Position numbers and translations under genes: made by a program. Under the pieces are notes generated by a model. The model was not told the origin of the DNA, did no database searches, and saw only the letters and a program-made list of their open reading frames with translations. Of a stretch of 64,000 nt of DNA, positions 1 to 7,290 are shown one piece after another. Each line of letters begins with the position of its first letter. Position 1 is the first letter of the stretch. Source of the DNA: an uncultured Paracoccaceae bacterium (lineage in GTDB: Bacteria; Pseudomonadota; Alphaproteobacteria; Rhodobacterales; Rhodobacteraceae); the NCBI GenBank assembly GCA_947503925.1, contig CANNFQ010000001.1, positions 248,001-312,000 of the forward strand. The letters are read 5' to 3'.

Positions 1-291
1 TGCAAGCGTGGGATCCCATTTGACGACCATTCCCGCTGCAACGGGATCAGCTGTTTCATCATCTTCGGGGTTCACCCCGGTATTGCCGATATGCGGGAAT
101 GTGAAGGTGACGATCTGCCCTGCATAGGACGGATCGGTCATGATTTCCTGATAGCCCGTCATCGCGGTGTTAAAACACAGTTCCGCGACTGTATCCCCTG
201 TCGCCCCGAAGCCTATACCGTAAAAGACGCTGCCATCTGCAAGTGCCAGACATGCGGTGGGTTTTGCCGGTTTGCCCTGTGCCATAATCAT
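1..291 (-). CDS. carA: Carbamoyl-phosphate synthase small subunit, N-terminal part (cut by window edge)
   Basis: The first 97 codons of CarA, the glutaminase subunit that supplies ammonia to CarB for carbamoyl phosphate, used in arginine and pyrimidine synthesis in the cytoplasm. The visible N-terminal domain has the family's opening ([13 protein letters not shown]), then [20 protein letters not shown] and [13 protein letters not shown]. The amidotransferase domain lies outside the window. Two starts fit: ATG at 291 with a GGGG stretch just upstream, or ATG at 285. It is divergent from yqeY across about 170 bp, which must hold both promoters. The identity is secure; only the start is uncertain. 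Confidence 0.93.
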   Translation of the reverse strand, partial: MIMAQGKPAKPTACLALADGSVFYGIGFGATGDTVAELCFNTAMTGYQEIMTDPSYAGQIVTFTFPHIGNTGVNPEDDETADPVAAGMVVKWDPTLA

Positions 292-459
292 CCATCCCCT
301 GCAGCCAAATTGGGCCGGGTTTACGGGGGCGGGCAGTCGGGGTCAAGGCCGGATTGCTGCCTTAGAAACAAGGGCTGACGCGACGCAAGCCTGCCTTGTC
401 AGCCTTGCCGTTGCGCGCTAGGGTGCCGGTTCGTTTTACGGTCATGAACGGGAGTTTTC

Positions 460-921
460 ATGGACATGCGCGACCGGGTCAATGCGGCCCTGAAGGAGGC
501 GATGAAGTCGAAAGAGGCGGATCGTCTTTCCACATTGCGGCTGATCAATGCCGCCATCAAGGACAAGGATATCGCACTGCGCGGCTCTGCCGATGAAGAG
601 GGCGGCGTTTCCAACGATGATGTGCTGGCGATTCTGGGACGGATGGTCAAGCAGCGTCAGGAAAGTGCGCGCGCCTATGAAGAGGGCGGCAGGCTGGAAT
701 TGGCAGAGAAAGAACTGTCAGAAATCAAGGTGATAGAGGAGTTTCTGCCCAAGCAACTGACCGAGGACGAGGCCGAAGCTGCCGTCAGCGATGCAATTGC
801 CGAAGTGGGTGCGACAAGCATCCGCGACATGGGTAAGGTGATGGCCGTTTTGAAGGGCAAATTCACTGGGCGGATGGATTTCGGCAAGGCTGGACCCATG
901 GTTAAAGCGCGATTGGGTTAA
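460..921 (+). CDS. GatB/YqeY domain protein
   Basis: A 153-residue protein matching the stand-alone YqeY family, which shares the C-terminal tail domain of the GatB amidotransferase subunit. It is nearly all helical and charged. The typical family blocks are present: LRLINAAIKDKDIALRG near residues 27-43, IEEFLPKQL near 90-98, and a glycine-containing end (LKGKFTGRMDFGKAGPMVKARL). A GGGAG ribosome site precedes the ATG. The family is thought to contact tRNA or amidotransferase components, but its role is unsettled. Divergence from carA is common in this order. It runs convergently toward the DUF2244 gene. Confidence 0.9.
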   Translation: MDMRDRVNAALKEAMKSKEADRLSTLRLINAAIKDKDIALRGSADEEGGVSNDDVLAILGRMVKQRQESARAYEEGGRLELAEKELSEIKVIEEFLPKQLTEDEAEAAVSDAIAEVGATSIRDMGKVMAVLKGKFTGRMDFGKAGPMVKARLG

Positions 922-947
922 CGCGATATTTCCGGTCAGGAATTGCT

Positions 948-998
948 GTCGGCAAAGCGTAGGCAAAGCGTCGGCGATGCGTCGGCAAAACGTCGGGC
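948..998. repeat. Helically phased 11-bp tandem array (GTCGG units)
   Basis: Four full 11-bp units and a partial fifth start at 948, 959, 970, 981 and 992. The units read GTCGGCAAAGC, GTAGGCAAAGC, GTCGGCGATGC, GTCGGCAAAAC and GTCGGGC. The period is exactly one helical turn, so every GTCGG core faces the same side of the DNA. It lies between the convergent 3' ends of yqeY and the DUF2244 gene, so it is not an obvious promoter element. A related array is at 52551-52590. Confidence 0.8.
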
Positions 999-1084
999 AT
1001 CATCGCGCGCTGCCTTCATGTGTTGAAAAGTTAACGGGACGTGGAATGGGTCAAGACCCATCTTACGTTTTGGCAAAGTGGTGT

Positions 1085-1576
1085 TCAGCCACGCAACGCG
1101 CACTTGAGGTCATCATAGAGCGCGAGCCGTTCCGCGGCATCCAGAAATGCCCCGATCTCAACCTCGCGGTCGCCACCCCGCAAGGTGATATAGTTTTCAA
1201 CCGGCCCACCCTTGGGGTGCAGGTGCACAGTGACCCAGTATCGGTTCGCTTCCCATTCCTGCACGTCGCCCTTTGGATTGTGCCGCGTCAGATGGGCGGT
1301 TGTGCCATCGACGCTTAGCTCCTCCAGCACTTCGCCCCGTCTGTAGCTGATGCTGAGTGCCGTCCAGAGCCCCCAGAGCATCAAAAGAAAAAAGGGCAGC
1401 AGCCCCCAAAGGATGGCCGTGCCAAGTACAGTGATCAGTGGCAAAGTGACAATCGCAGCTGTAGCCCCGATGAACAGTACGAAGTCCTTGCGCAGCAGCG
1501 ACCGGTAGGGCCAGAGACTAAGCTGCCAGTCATTGCTGGTGATTGGCGGAGTTTGTGGCGACCATTCATAAGGCAT
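1085..1576 (-). CDS. DUF2244 family membrane protein
   Basis: A 163-residue protein with two adjacent hydrophobic segments (about residues 33-54 and 56-76) separated by little, then a soluble C-terminal half rich in beta strands. The end (GDREVEIGAFLDAAERLALYDDLKCAL) and the internal HLHPKGGPVENYITLRGG are typical of DUF2244 proteins of alphaproteobacteria. No enzymatic motif is visible. The start has AAGGC about six bases upstream of ATG 1576. It is divergent from the NADH dehydrogenase gene. Function is unknown in the family. Confidence 0.85.
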   Translation of the reverse strand: MPYEWSPQTPPITSNDWQLSLWPYRSLLRKDFVLFIGATAAIVTLPLITVLGTAILWGLLPFFLLMLWGLWTALSISYRRGEVLEELSVDGTTAHLTRHNPKGDVQEWEANRYWVTVHLHPKGGPVENYITLRGGDREVEIGAFLDAAERLALYDDLKCALRG

Positions 1577-1690
1577 GACCGCCTTTTATCGCATCAGGCG
1601 GACCGCGCAAATGCGAAGAGCTGTCGCGGGGGGCTTGCACCTGTCCGGTTTCGTGATGATTTAAGAGCTGAGAACCGGCTGAAAGATGAA

Positions 1691-2992
1691 ATGATGTCAA
1701 ATCACGCAGCACGCCCAAAAGTGGTGATTATCGGCGCTGGGTTTGGTGGCCTTGCAGCGGCCAAGACCCTCAAGCGCGCGCCCGTCGATATCGAGATCAT
1801 CGACCGCCGCAATTATCACCTGTTCCAGCCATTGCTGTATCAGGTGGCGACCGCCGATCTGTCACCGGCCGATATTGCCTGGCCGATCCGGGGCATATTC
1901 TCGCGCCAGCAAAATGTCTCGGTCACGCTATCAGAGGTGCTTGGCGTTGATACGGCCGCCGGGCAGGTGGTCAGCGCGGATAGGGTCATTGACTATGACT
2001 ATCTGGTCGTCGCGACTGGTGCGCATCATTCCTATTTCGGCCATGATGAATGGGAGGCGCATGCCCCGGGGCTGAAGCGCCTTGTGGATGCCACGGAAAT
2101 TCGCAGGAGGGTGTTGATGGCATTTGAGCGCGCGGAACTTGCCGATAGCACCGAAGACCAGGCACGTGAGCTGACCTTTGTTGTTGTGGGTGGTGGTCCA
2201 ACGGGTGTTGAGATGGCGGGCGCTATCGCCGAATTGGCCCATTTCACCCTAGCCCGTGATTTCCGCCGCATCACATCCACTGATGCGCGGGTGATCCTGA
2301 TCGAGGCGGGAGAGCGCATTCTGGCCCCGTTCCCACCTGACCTGTCCGCCAAGGCGCACACTTCGCTTGAAAAGCTGGGTGTGGAGATTTGGACCGGGGT
2401 GCAGGTTGAGGATATCACCGGCGATGGCGTGACATCATCGAACGGGTTTCTGCCCTCGGCAACGGTGATCTGGGGGGCTGGCGTGGCCGTCCGTCATCTG
2501 GATGAGTGGCTGGGGATTGAAACCGACCGCAGTGGGCGTGTGGCGGTGGCACCCGACCTATCCGTGCCCGGATATGACAATATCTTTGTCATTGGGGATG
2601 CGGCCAAGGTGGTTTGGCTGGACGGCATGGATGTGCCGGGGATTGCCCCTGCGGCCAAGCAGGAGGGGGCGTTTGTGGCCCGGCTGATTGCCGACCATGT
2701 GGCGGGCAGGGCCAATGACAGCACCTTTAAATATCGTCATACGGGCAACCTTGCCACGATTGGTCGTCATGCCGCAGTGATTGATTTTGGCCGGATCAAA
2801 CTCTCTGGGTTCATCGCCTGGTGGCTCTGGGGCATTGCCCATATCTATTTTTTGATTGGTGTGCGCCAACCAGTGATCGTGGCGCTGAGCTGGTTCTGGT
2901 CTTACCTGACATATTCCAAGGGCGCGCGGCTGATCACTGAGGCGCCCAAGGTGGAAAAGGGTCAGGCAGCCCGCCGCTCCCCTTTGAAATAG
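1691..2992 (+). CDS. ndh: Type II NADH dehydrogenase (NDH-2)
   Basis: A 433-residue single-subunit flavoprotein that would oxidise NADH and reduce quinone at the inner membrane without pumping protons. An FAD-binding dinucleotide fold opens the protein (VVIIGAGFGGLAAAK), followed by HLFQPLLYQVATADLSP, a hallmark of NDH-2. A second Rossmann motif (VVVGGGPTGVEMAGAIAELA) binds NADH near the middle, and NIFVIGDAA closes the FAD site. The C-terminal 60 residues are aromatic and amphipathic and would anchor it in the membrane. The ATG at 1691 is preferred because everything before it is poor coding and the dinucleotide fold starts ten residues later. Its last 31 bases overlap the convergent SRPBCC gene. 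Confidence 0.9.
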   Translation: MMSNHAARPKVVIIGAGFGGLAAAKTLKRAPVDIEIIDRRNYHLFQPLLYQVATADLSPADIAWPIRGIFSRQQNVSVTLSEVLGVDTAAGQVVSADRVIDYDYLVVATGAHHSYFGHDEWEAHAPGLKRLVDATEIRRRVLMAFERAELADSTEDQARELTFVVVGGGPTGVEMAGAIAELAHFTLARDFRRITSTDARVILIEAGERILAPFPPDLSAKAHTSLEKLGVEIWTGVQVEDITGDGVTSSNGFLPSATVIWGAGVAVRHLDEWLGIETDRSGRVAVAPDLSVPGYDNIFVIGDAAKVVWLDGMDVPGIAPAAKQEGAFVARLIADHVAGRANDSTFKYRHTGNLATIGRHAAVIDFGRIKLSGFIAWWLWGIAHIYFLIGVRQPVIVALSWFWSYLTYSKGARLITEAPKVEKGQAARRSPLK

Positions 2993-3417
2993 CGGGCCAG
3001 CCGTTCGAAAGAGGCAGTCCAGCCATTGGTGATAACCTCGCCCAGCCCGTCGGGGATCAACGATTGGGTCAGCTGGACCCGCGTTCCGCCATCCGCTTCG
3101 GTGAAGGTCACATCGACCAGCATCTGTTCGCCTTCTGACATGCCGGGCATTTCATAGGCCAGCCTGGCGGGCGGTTCGAATACCGTCAGCATGCCGTTGA
3201 TCGGATGTACGCCGACATTTTTGATCGTCATGGCGTGGATGTATTTGCCACCCACCTGCGGTTCGATTTCGGATGCGACATGGGTGGTATCGCCGCAGCC
3301 CCACCATTCCTTTGTCTGGCTTGCCTCGGTCCAGGCGGCAAAGACGGCTGCGCGCGGCATGTCGTAGACCCGCGTCATGGTCAGGGTGCCGTTTTCAAAC
3401 GATGTCTCAGTCTTCAT
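2962..3417 (-). CDS. SRPBCC (AHSA1-type) domain protein
   Basis: A 151-residue START-like domain protein of the AHSA1/SRPBCC group, which forms a deep hydrophobic ligand cavity. Family signatures include an N-terminal RVYDMPRAAVFAAWTEASQTKEWWG, a central VGGKYIHAMTI, and the C-terminal helix TNGWTASFERLARYF. The ATG at 3417 has AGGAAG upstream, and its first 11 bases overlap the end of the arsR-like gene, so the two are translationally coupled. ArsR-SRPBCC pairs are common in proteobacteria; the ligand is not known. The 3' end overlaps ndh tail to tail by 31 bp. Confidence 0.88.
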   Translation of the reverse strand: MKTETSFENGTLTMTRVYDMPRAAVFAAWTEASQTKEWWGCGDTTHVASEIEPQVGGKYIHAMTIKNVGVHPINGMLTVFEPPARLAYEMPGMSEGEQMLVDVTFTEADGGTRVQLTQSLIPDGLGEVITNGWTASFERLARYFKGERRAA

Positions 3418-3751
3418 TTTGCAGCTTCCTTTGCTGTTGCAGGATCTGGTCGACCGCATCGAAATGCTGCTGCCAGAACCGGGCGTAATGGGTGATCCAT
3501 GCGGCGGCCTCTTGCGCGTTGTCGGGTTTGACGCGGACCCGCGTTTCGCGCCCCGTCTTTGATCTTTCGATCAGCCCGGCCCCTTCGAGCACCCGCAGAT
3601 GTTTGGAGATTGCCGGTTGCGACATGTCATAGGGGGCGGCGAGGGCGGTGACGTTGCTTTCGCCCTTCGCCAGATCGGCCAGAATGCCCCGACGCGTTGC
3701 GTCTGACAGCGCGCCGAATACCAGATCCAGTTGTTTCGAATCAATAACCAT
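3407..3751 (-). CDS. ArsR-family transcriptional regulator
   Basis: A 114-residue winged-helix repressor-type protein. Residues 10-30 (DLVFGALSDATRRGILADLA) and the recognition region (YDMSQPAISKHLRVLEGAGLI) are classic ArsR features, followed by a wing (RSKTGRETRVRVKP). No CVC or other metal-binding cysteine pair is present, so it is not an obvious metal sensor. It belongs to the subgroup encoded directly before SRPBCC proteins. The start codon sits inside a perfect palindrome (3744-3759), suggesting tight autoregulation. Confidence 0.92.
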   Translation of the reverse strand: MVIDSKQLDLVFGALSDATRRGILADLAKGESNVTALAAPYDMSQPAISKHLRVLEGAGLIERSKTGRETRVRVKPDNAQEAAAWITHYARFWQQHFDAVDQILQQQRKLQNED

Positions 3752-3759
3752 ATGGTTAT
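3744..3759 (-). promoter_or_regulatory. Probable ArsR operator overlapping the start codon
   Basis: ATAACCATATGGTTAT is a perfect 16-bp palindrome whose central ATG contains the arsR start codon (3749-3751). Binding of the dimeric repressor here would block transcription of arsR-SRPBCC. The AT-rich flank on the upstream side (TATTATTAG on the opposite strand) may hold the -10 region. The operator role is inferred from symmetry and position. Confidence 0.6.
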
Positions 3760-3936
3760 ATTATTAGTTTGATCGACGGATCGCAACCAGGACCTTTGCC
3801 AGTTCGAGCCGGATCGATGCGACCCACCGTCAGTCAATGCTCGCTATTGGCGGTGTTTGCAGCGGCCATTGATGGGGCATGGCTGCGTTGACCGCATTGC
3901 GGGAGCGACGCAAGTTCGTAGCGCTGTTGCGAACGG

Positions 3937-5277
3937 CTACCAGCTGTTGCCGACCAGCTTCCCGAGGATTTCACCTGTCCCTTTCAACCGCACCATCCGT
4001 GCCGAATTTTGGTCGTGCGATGTGTGGACGCCAACCAAATGCAGTGTTTCGGTGCCTTCGGAGTCGATCCGACGTATCCAGACCGGGCTACCGCTGTTGC
4101 CGGGCGCGGTTGAGACGCAAACGCCCGCCATATGTTTGGCCACGATGTCGATTTTTCCATCGCTGCGGGTTGCGGTGCATGGTCTGTCGCCTGGATACCC
4201 ACCGATATGCACCAGTTGACCTGAGCGTAGTTTCTGGGATGGAGCGGACAGCGTTGTTCTGACAAGCCCGGCATGCTGTTTTTGAAAGGGTTTTCCGAAA
4301 TGTGGGCCGGTTTTGGCACCGCCGAATCTGGTTGCTGATTTGAGGTTGATCAAACCGATGTCAAACCGTCCAGCGACATCAAAATGGAGGTTGTTCTTTC
4401 TGAGACAGTGTGCGGCGACCTTGCGCCTTTTTCGCGCAAGGCCTTTGCGCCAGGCATCTGGGACAGAGATTTTCTTTTCCCGGGCGATCCCCAGATCTAT
4501 CCCGAATGCACCGAACGGTTCGGAGATCCCGTCTTTTCCCGGGACCACCAAGATATAGTCTGGTTCCACGATCTCGACGTCGCGGCATGGCCCTTTGTCC
4601 TTATCGGGCATTCTGGCGTAGTGATGTAAGAGGTGGGCACAGGTTAAGACAGTATGCGGCCCGATGAGGAGGCCAGTTCCACTGGAGATCTGGATCTCGC
4701 CATCCTTTGTGTATCGAAAGATGTGAATCTTACAAATCCACCGAAACGGCGGCGTGTTGGTATCCACGGGTTCAAACGGTACAGGCGAACCAGCACATGC
4801 GGAACGCGTATCCGAGGCCGCGTTGCATACAAATTTGGCCCAGCTTTGCGCCGAGGTTTCTATGCTGGCCCCCCACCATCTGGGCACTGCTACACCGGGA
4901 TCACCCATCAGGTTGGTCTCGCTCCAGCGTTTTGGTATCCATATGACCGCAAAGCCGCGCCCGCGCGCAGTCCGATGCTGGGCCGCCCTTTGGTCTGCTG
5001 CGTTTTTGCCGAAGCGCGGGTTAAACGCGATCACACCTCGTGGAAAGTGCCGCTTCTCCCATGCATTGCGGGCTGGTCGCCAGAAGCGTTGGTTGTAGGG
5101 GTGATTGTTGATCTGTTTGGCAAGGTGCAGGCGCAGGTGTTTGTCCGACACGCCATAGGCACGTGCGGCGGTTTTGAGCAGCCCGCCAGCGCGGAACTGA
5201 ATGTGGTAGAACCGTCCGGGCACTGGCCGGTCGGTGGGCAAATGGGCATGGCTTGATTGGCTGGCGAAATCCAACAT
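3937..5277 (-). CDS. Trypsin-like serine protease with N-terminal LysM-like region
   Basis: A 446-residue protein in two parts. Residues 20-65 (PVPGRFYHIQF, then AARAYGVSDKHLRLHLAKQI) resemble a degenerate LysM fold with the order Y-x-IQ, then a helix, then AxxxYGVS. After a linker, residues 185-440 form a trypsin-like domain with His215 (VLTCAH), Asp306 (FDIGLI) and Ser395 (APGNSGSPV), a complete triad. No clear Sec signal peptide is visible. The ATG at 5277 has GAGG about eight bases upstream; an in-frame ATG at 5292 lacks a ribosome site. The substrate is unknown. It lies downstream of coxA, separated by a terminator. Base composition is less GC-skewed than coxA. Confidence 0.75.
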   Translation of the reverse strand: MLDFASQSSHAHLPTDRPVPGRFYHIQFRAGGLLKTAARAYGVSDKHLRLHLAKQINNHPYNQRFWRPARNAWEKRHFPRGVIAFNPRFGKNAADQRAAQHRTARGRGFAVIWIPKRWSETNLMGDPGVAVPRWWGASIETSAQSWAKFVCNAASDTRSACAGSPVPFEPVDTNTPPFRWICKIHIFRYTKDGEIQISSGTGLLIGPHTVLTCAHLLHHYARMPDKDKGPCRDVEIVEPDYILVVPGKDGISEPFGAFGIDLGIAREKKISVPDAWRKGLARKRRKVAAHCLRKNNLHFDVAGRFDIGLINLKSATRFGGAKTGPHFGKPFQKQHAGLVRTTLSAPSQKLRSGQLVHIGGYPGDRPCTATRSDGKIDIVAKHMAGVCVSTAPGNSGSPVWIRRIDSEGTETLHLVGVHTSHDQNSARMVRLKGTGEILGKLVGNSW

Positions 5278-5375
5278 GGTGGCTGACCTCATTGCCGCAG
5301 ACTAGCCCACGATCAAGAGGCGTGTAATCGCTGGGATGAGGTAACCCATTTCGGCGCGACCCTATCCCCCAACGA

Positions 5376-5404
5376 AAAAGGCCCCCGCGTGGCAGGGGCC
5401 TTTG
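5376..5404 (-). terminator. Rho-independent terminator of coxA
   Basis: On the minus strand an AAAGGCCCC arm pairs with GGGGCCTTT across a short loop and runs into TTTTT. It sits 16 bases downstream of the coxA stop codon and separates it from the protease gene. Confidence 0.85.
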
Positions 5405-5419
5405 TCAAATTGAGCCTGA

Positions 5420-7093
5420 TCAGTGGGCTGGGCTTTTGTCCCATTCTTCCTGCTTCGGCAGCGTTTCGAATGTGTGTTCGGGCGGCGGGCAGGGCAGGGT
5501 CCATTCCAACGTATCGGCATATTCGTTCCATGGGTTGTTCTCTTTCACCCGCTGGCCTTTCAGCAGGGTGTAGAAGAGTACCCCGATGAAGAACAGGAAG
5601 GAGGCGAAGGACAGGAACGCCCCCCAAGATGAGACATAGTTCCATGTCGCAAATGCATCAGGGTAGTCGATATAACGACGTGGCATACCCTGACGGCCGA
5701 GGAAGTGCTGGGGGAAGAAGGTCAGGTTGGCCCCGATGAACATCGCCCAGAAATGCAGCTTACCGGCCCATTCCGGGTACATCCGGCCAGACATCTTCGG
5801 CAGGTAGAAATAGATGCCTGCGAAAATCGCAAAGACCGCACCAAGTGACATCACATAGTGGAAGTGGGCAACCACGTAATAGGTGTCGTGATAGACCCGG
5901 TCAACGCCAGCCTGTGACAGCACGATACCCGTAACCCCACCCACGGTGAAGAGGAAGAGGAAGCCAAAAGCCCAGAGCATCGGTGTTTTGAACTCAACCG
6001 AGCCACCCCACATAGTCGCGATCCAGCTGAAAATCTTGACCCCGGTGGGCACCGCGATGACCATTGTCGCCAGCATGAAATAGGACTGCTGGGTCAGTGA
6101 CATACCCACAGTATACATGTGGTGCGCCCAGACGACGAAGCCAAGAACACCGATTGCCACCATCGCATAGACCATTGGCAGGTAGCCAAAGACCGGCTTG
6201 CGGCTGAAGGTCGCCACAACATGGCTGATGATGCCAAAGCCGGGGATGATGATGATATACACTTCCGGATGGCCAAAGAACCACAGGATATGCTGGTAAA
6301 GGATCGGGTCGCCCCCACCTTCGGGTTGGAAGAAGGTGGTGCCGAAGTTCCGGTCGGTCAACAGCATGGTAATCGCACCGGCCAGAACCGGCAGAGCCAG
6401 AAGGATCAGCCATGCGGTAACAAAGATCGACCAAGCAAAGAGTGGCACCTTGTGCATTGTCATGCCCGGTGCGCGCATGTTCAGGAAGGTCGTGATCATG
6501 TTGATTGCGCCCAGGATCGAAGACGCACCAGAGAGGTGAACCGCAAAGATCGCCAGATCCATCGACATCCCGCCTTCAGATGTGGACAGCGGCGGATAAA
6601 GCACCCAGCCCACTCCCGAGCCAAGCTGCCCATTCCCGCCGGGCGCCAGCATAGAGGCGACGCCAAGCGATGCACCGGCCACAAACATCCAGTAGCTGAG
6701 GTTATTCAGACGCGGAAACGCCATGTCAGGCGCGCCGATTTGTAGCGGCATGAAGTAGTTGCCAAAGCCACCAAACAGCGCCGGAATGACCACAAAGAAC
6801 ATCATCAGCACGCCATGATACGTGATCATCACGTTCCACAGGTGCCCGTTTGGCGTACACTCGCCAGCCGCAGCCGCAGTAAACCGCGCACCTTCGGCAC
6901 ACATATACTGCACGCCAGGCTGCATCAGTTCCAACCGCATATAGACGGTGAATGCGACCGAAACGAAACCCAGCACACCAGCCGTCCAAAGGTATAAGAT
7001 ACCGATATCCTTGTGGTTTGTGGACATGAACCACCGGGTAAAGAAGCCCCGGTCGTCTTCGTGTGCGTCGCCGTGGATGGCTGCGTCTGCCAT
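5420..7093 (-). CDS. coxA: Cytochrome c oxidase subunit I (aa3 type)
   Basis: A 557-residue, 12-helix catalytic subunit of the terminal oxidase that reduces oxygen with electrons from cytochrome c and pumps protons. The heme a ligand is in [12 protein letters not shown], the CuB histidine and cross-linked tyrosine in [21 protein letters not shown], and the heme a3 and heme a histidines in [15 protein letters not shown]. The proton channel loop ([22 protein letters not shown] region) is intact. ATG 7093 has GAGGAG upstream; the longer in-frame extension is not coding-like. The other oxidase subunits are not nearby, as is usual for ctaD in this order. Confidence 0.97.
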   Translation of the reverse strand: MADAAIHGDAHEDDRGFFTRWFMSTNHKDIGILYLWTAGVLGFVSVAFTVYMRLELMQPGVQYMCAEGARFTAAAAGECTPNGHLWNVMITYHGVLMMFFVVIPALFGGFGNYFMPLQIGAPDMAFPRLNNLSYWMFVAGASLGVASMLAPGGNGQLGSGVGWVLYPPLSTSEGGMSMDLAIFAVHLSGASSILGAINMITTFLNMRAPGMTMHKVPLFAWSIFVTAWLILLALPVLAGAITMLLTDRNFGTTFFQPEGGGDPILYQHILWFFGHPEVYIIIIPGFGIISHVVATFSRKPVFGYLPMVYAMVAIGVLGFVVWAHHMYTVGMSLTQQSYFMLATMVIAVPTGVKIFSWIATMWGGSVEFKTPMLWAFGFLFLFTVGGVTGIVLSQAGVDRVYHDTYYVVAHFHYVMSLGAVFAIFAGIYFYLPKMSGRMYPEWAGKLHFWAMFIGANLTFFPQHFLGRQGMPRRYIDYPDAFATWNYVSSWGAFLSFASFLFFIGVLFYTLLKGQRVKENNPWNEYADTLEWTLPCPPPEHTFETLPKQEEWDKSPAH

Positions 7094-7290
7094 TATGGCA
7101 CTCCTCGTATTGGCTACATTCTTAGCAGGGCACCGAGTCACGGACGTCCCCATTTGGCTTCGGTTCTAGTCGCTTGATGCGAAAGGGGCAATAATGGATG
7201 CGCTATTGGCGCTGGGTTATATTGGCGCAGGGGAAATTGATGCGTGAGCGGGCAGTCCCGGGTTCGCAGTTCCGAGGGGACAATCCGGGG

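Noticed and set aside
3407..3751. Arsenic- or metal-sensing ArsR
   Set aside because: No cysteine metal-binding motif is present and the partner is an SRPBCC protein, not a metal exporter.
4654..5256. 200-codon plus-strand frame opposite the protease
   Set aside because: The protease has a full catalytic triad on the other strand; the opposite frame has no recognisable content.
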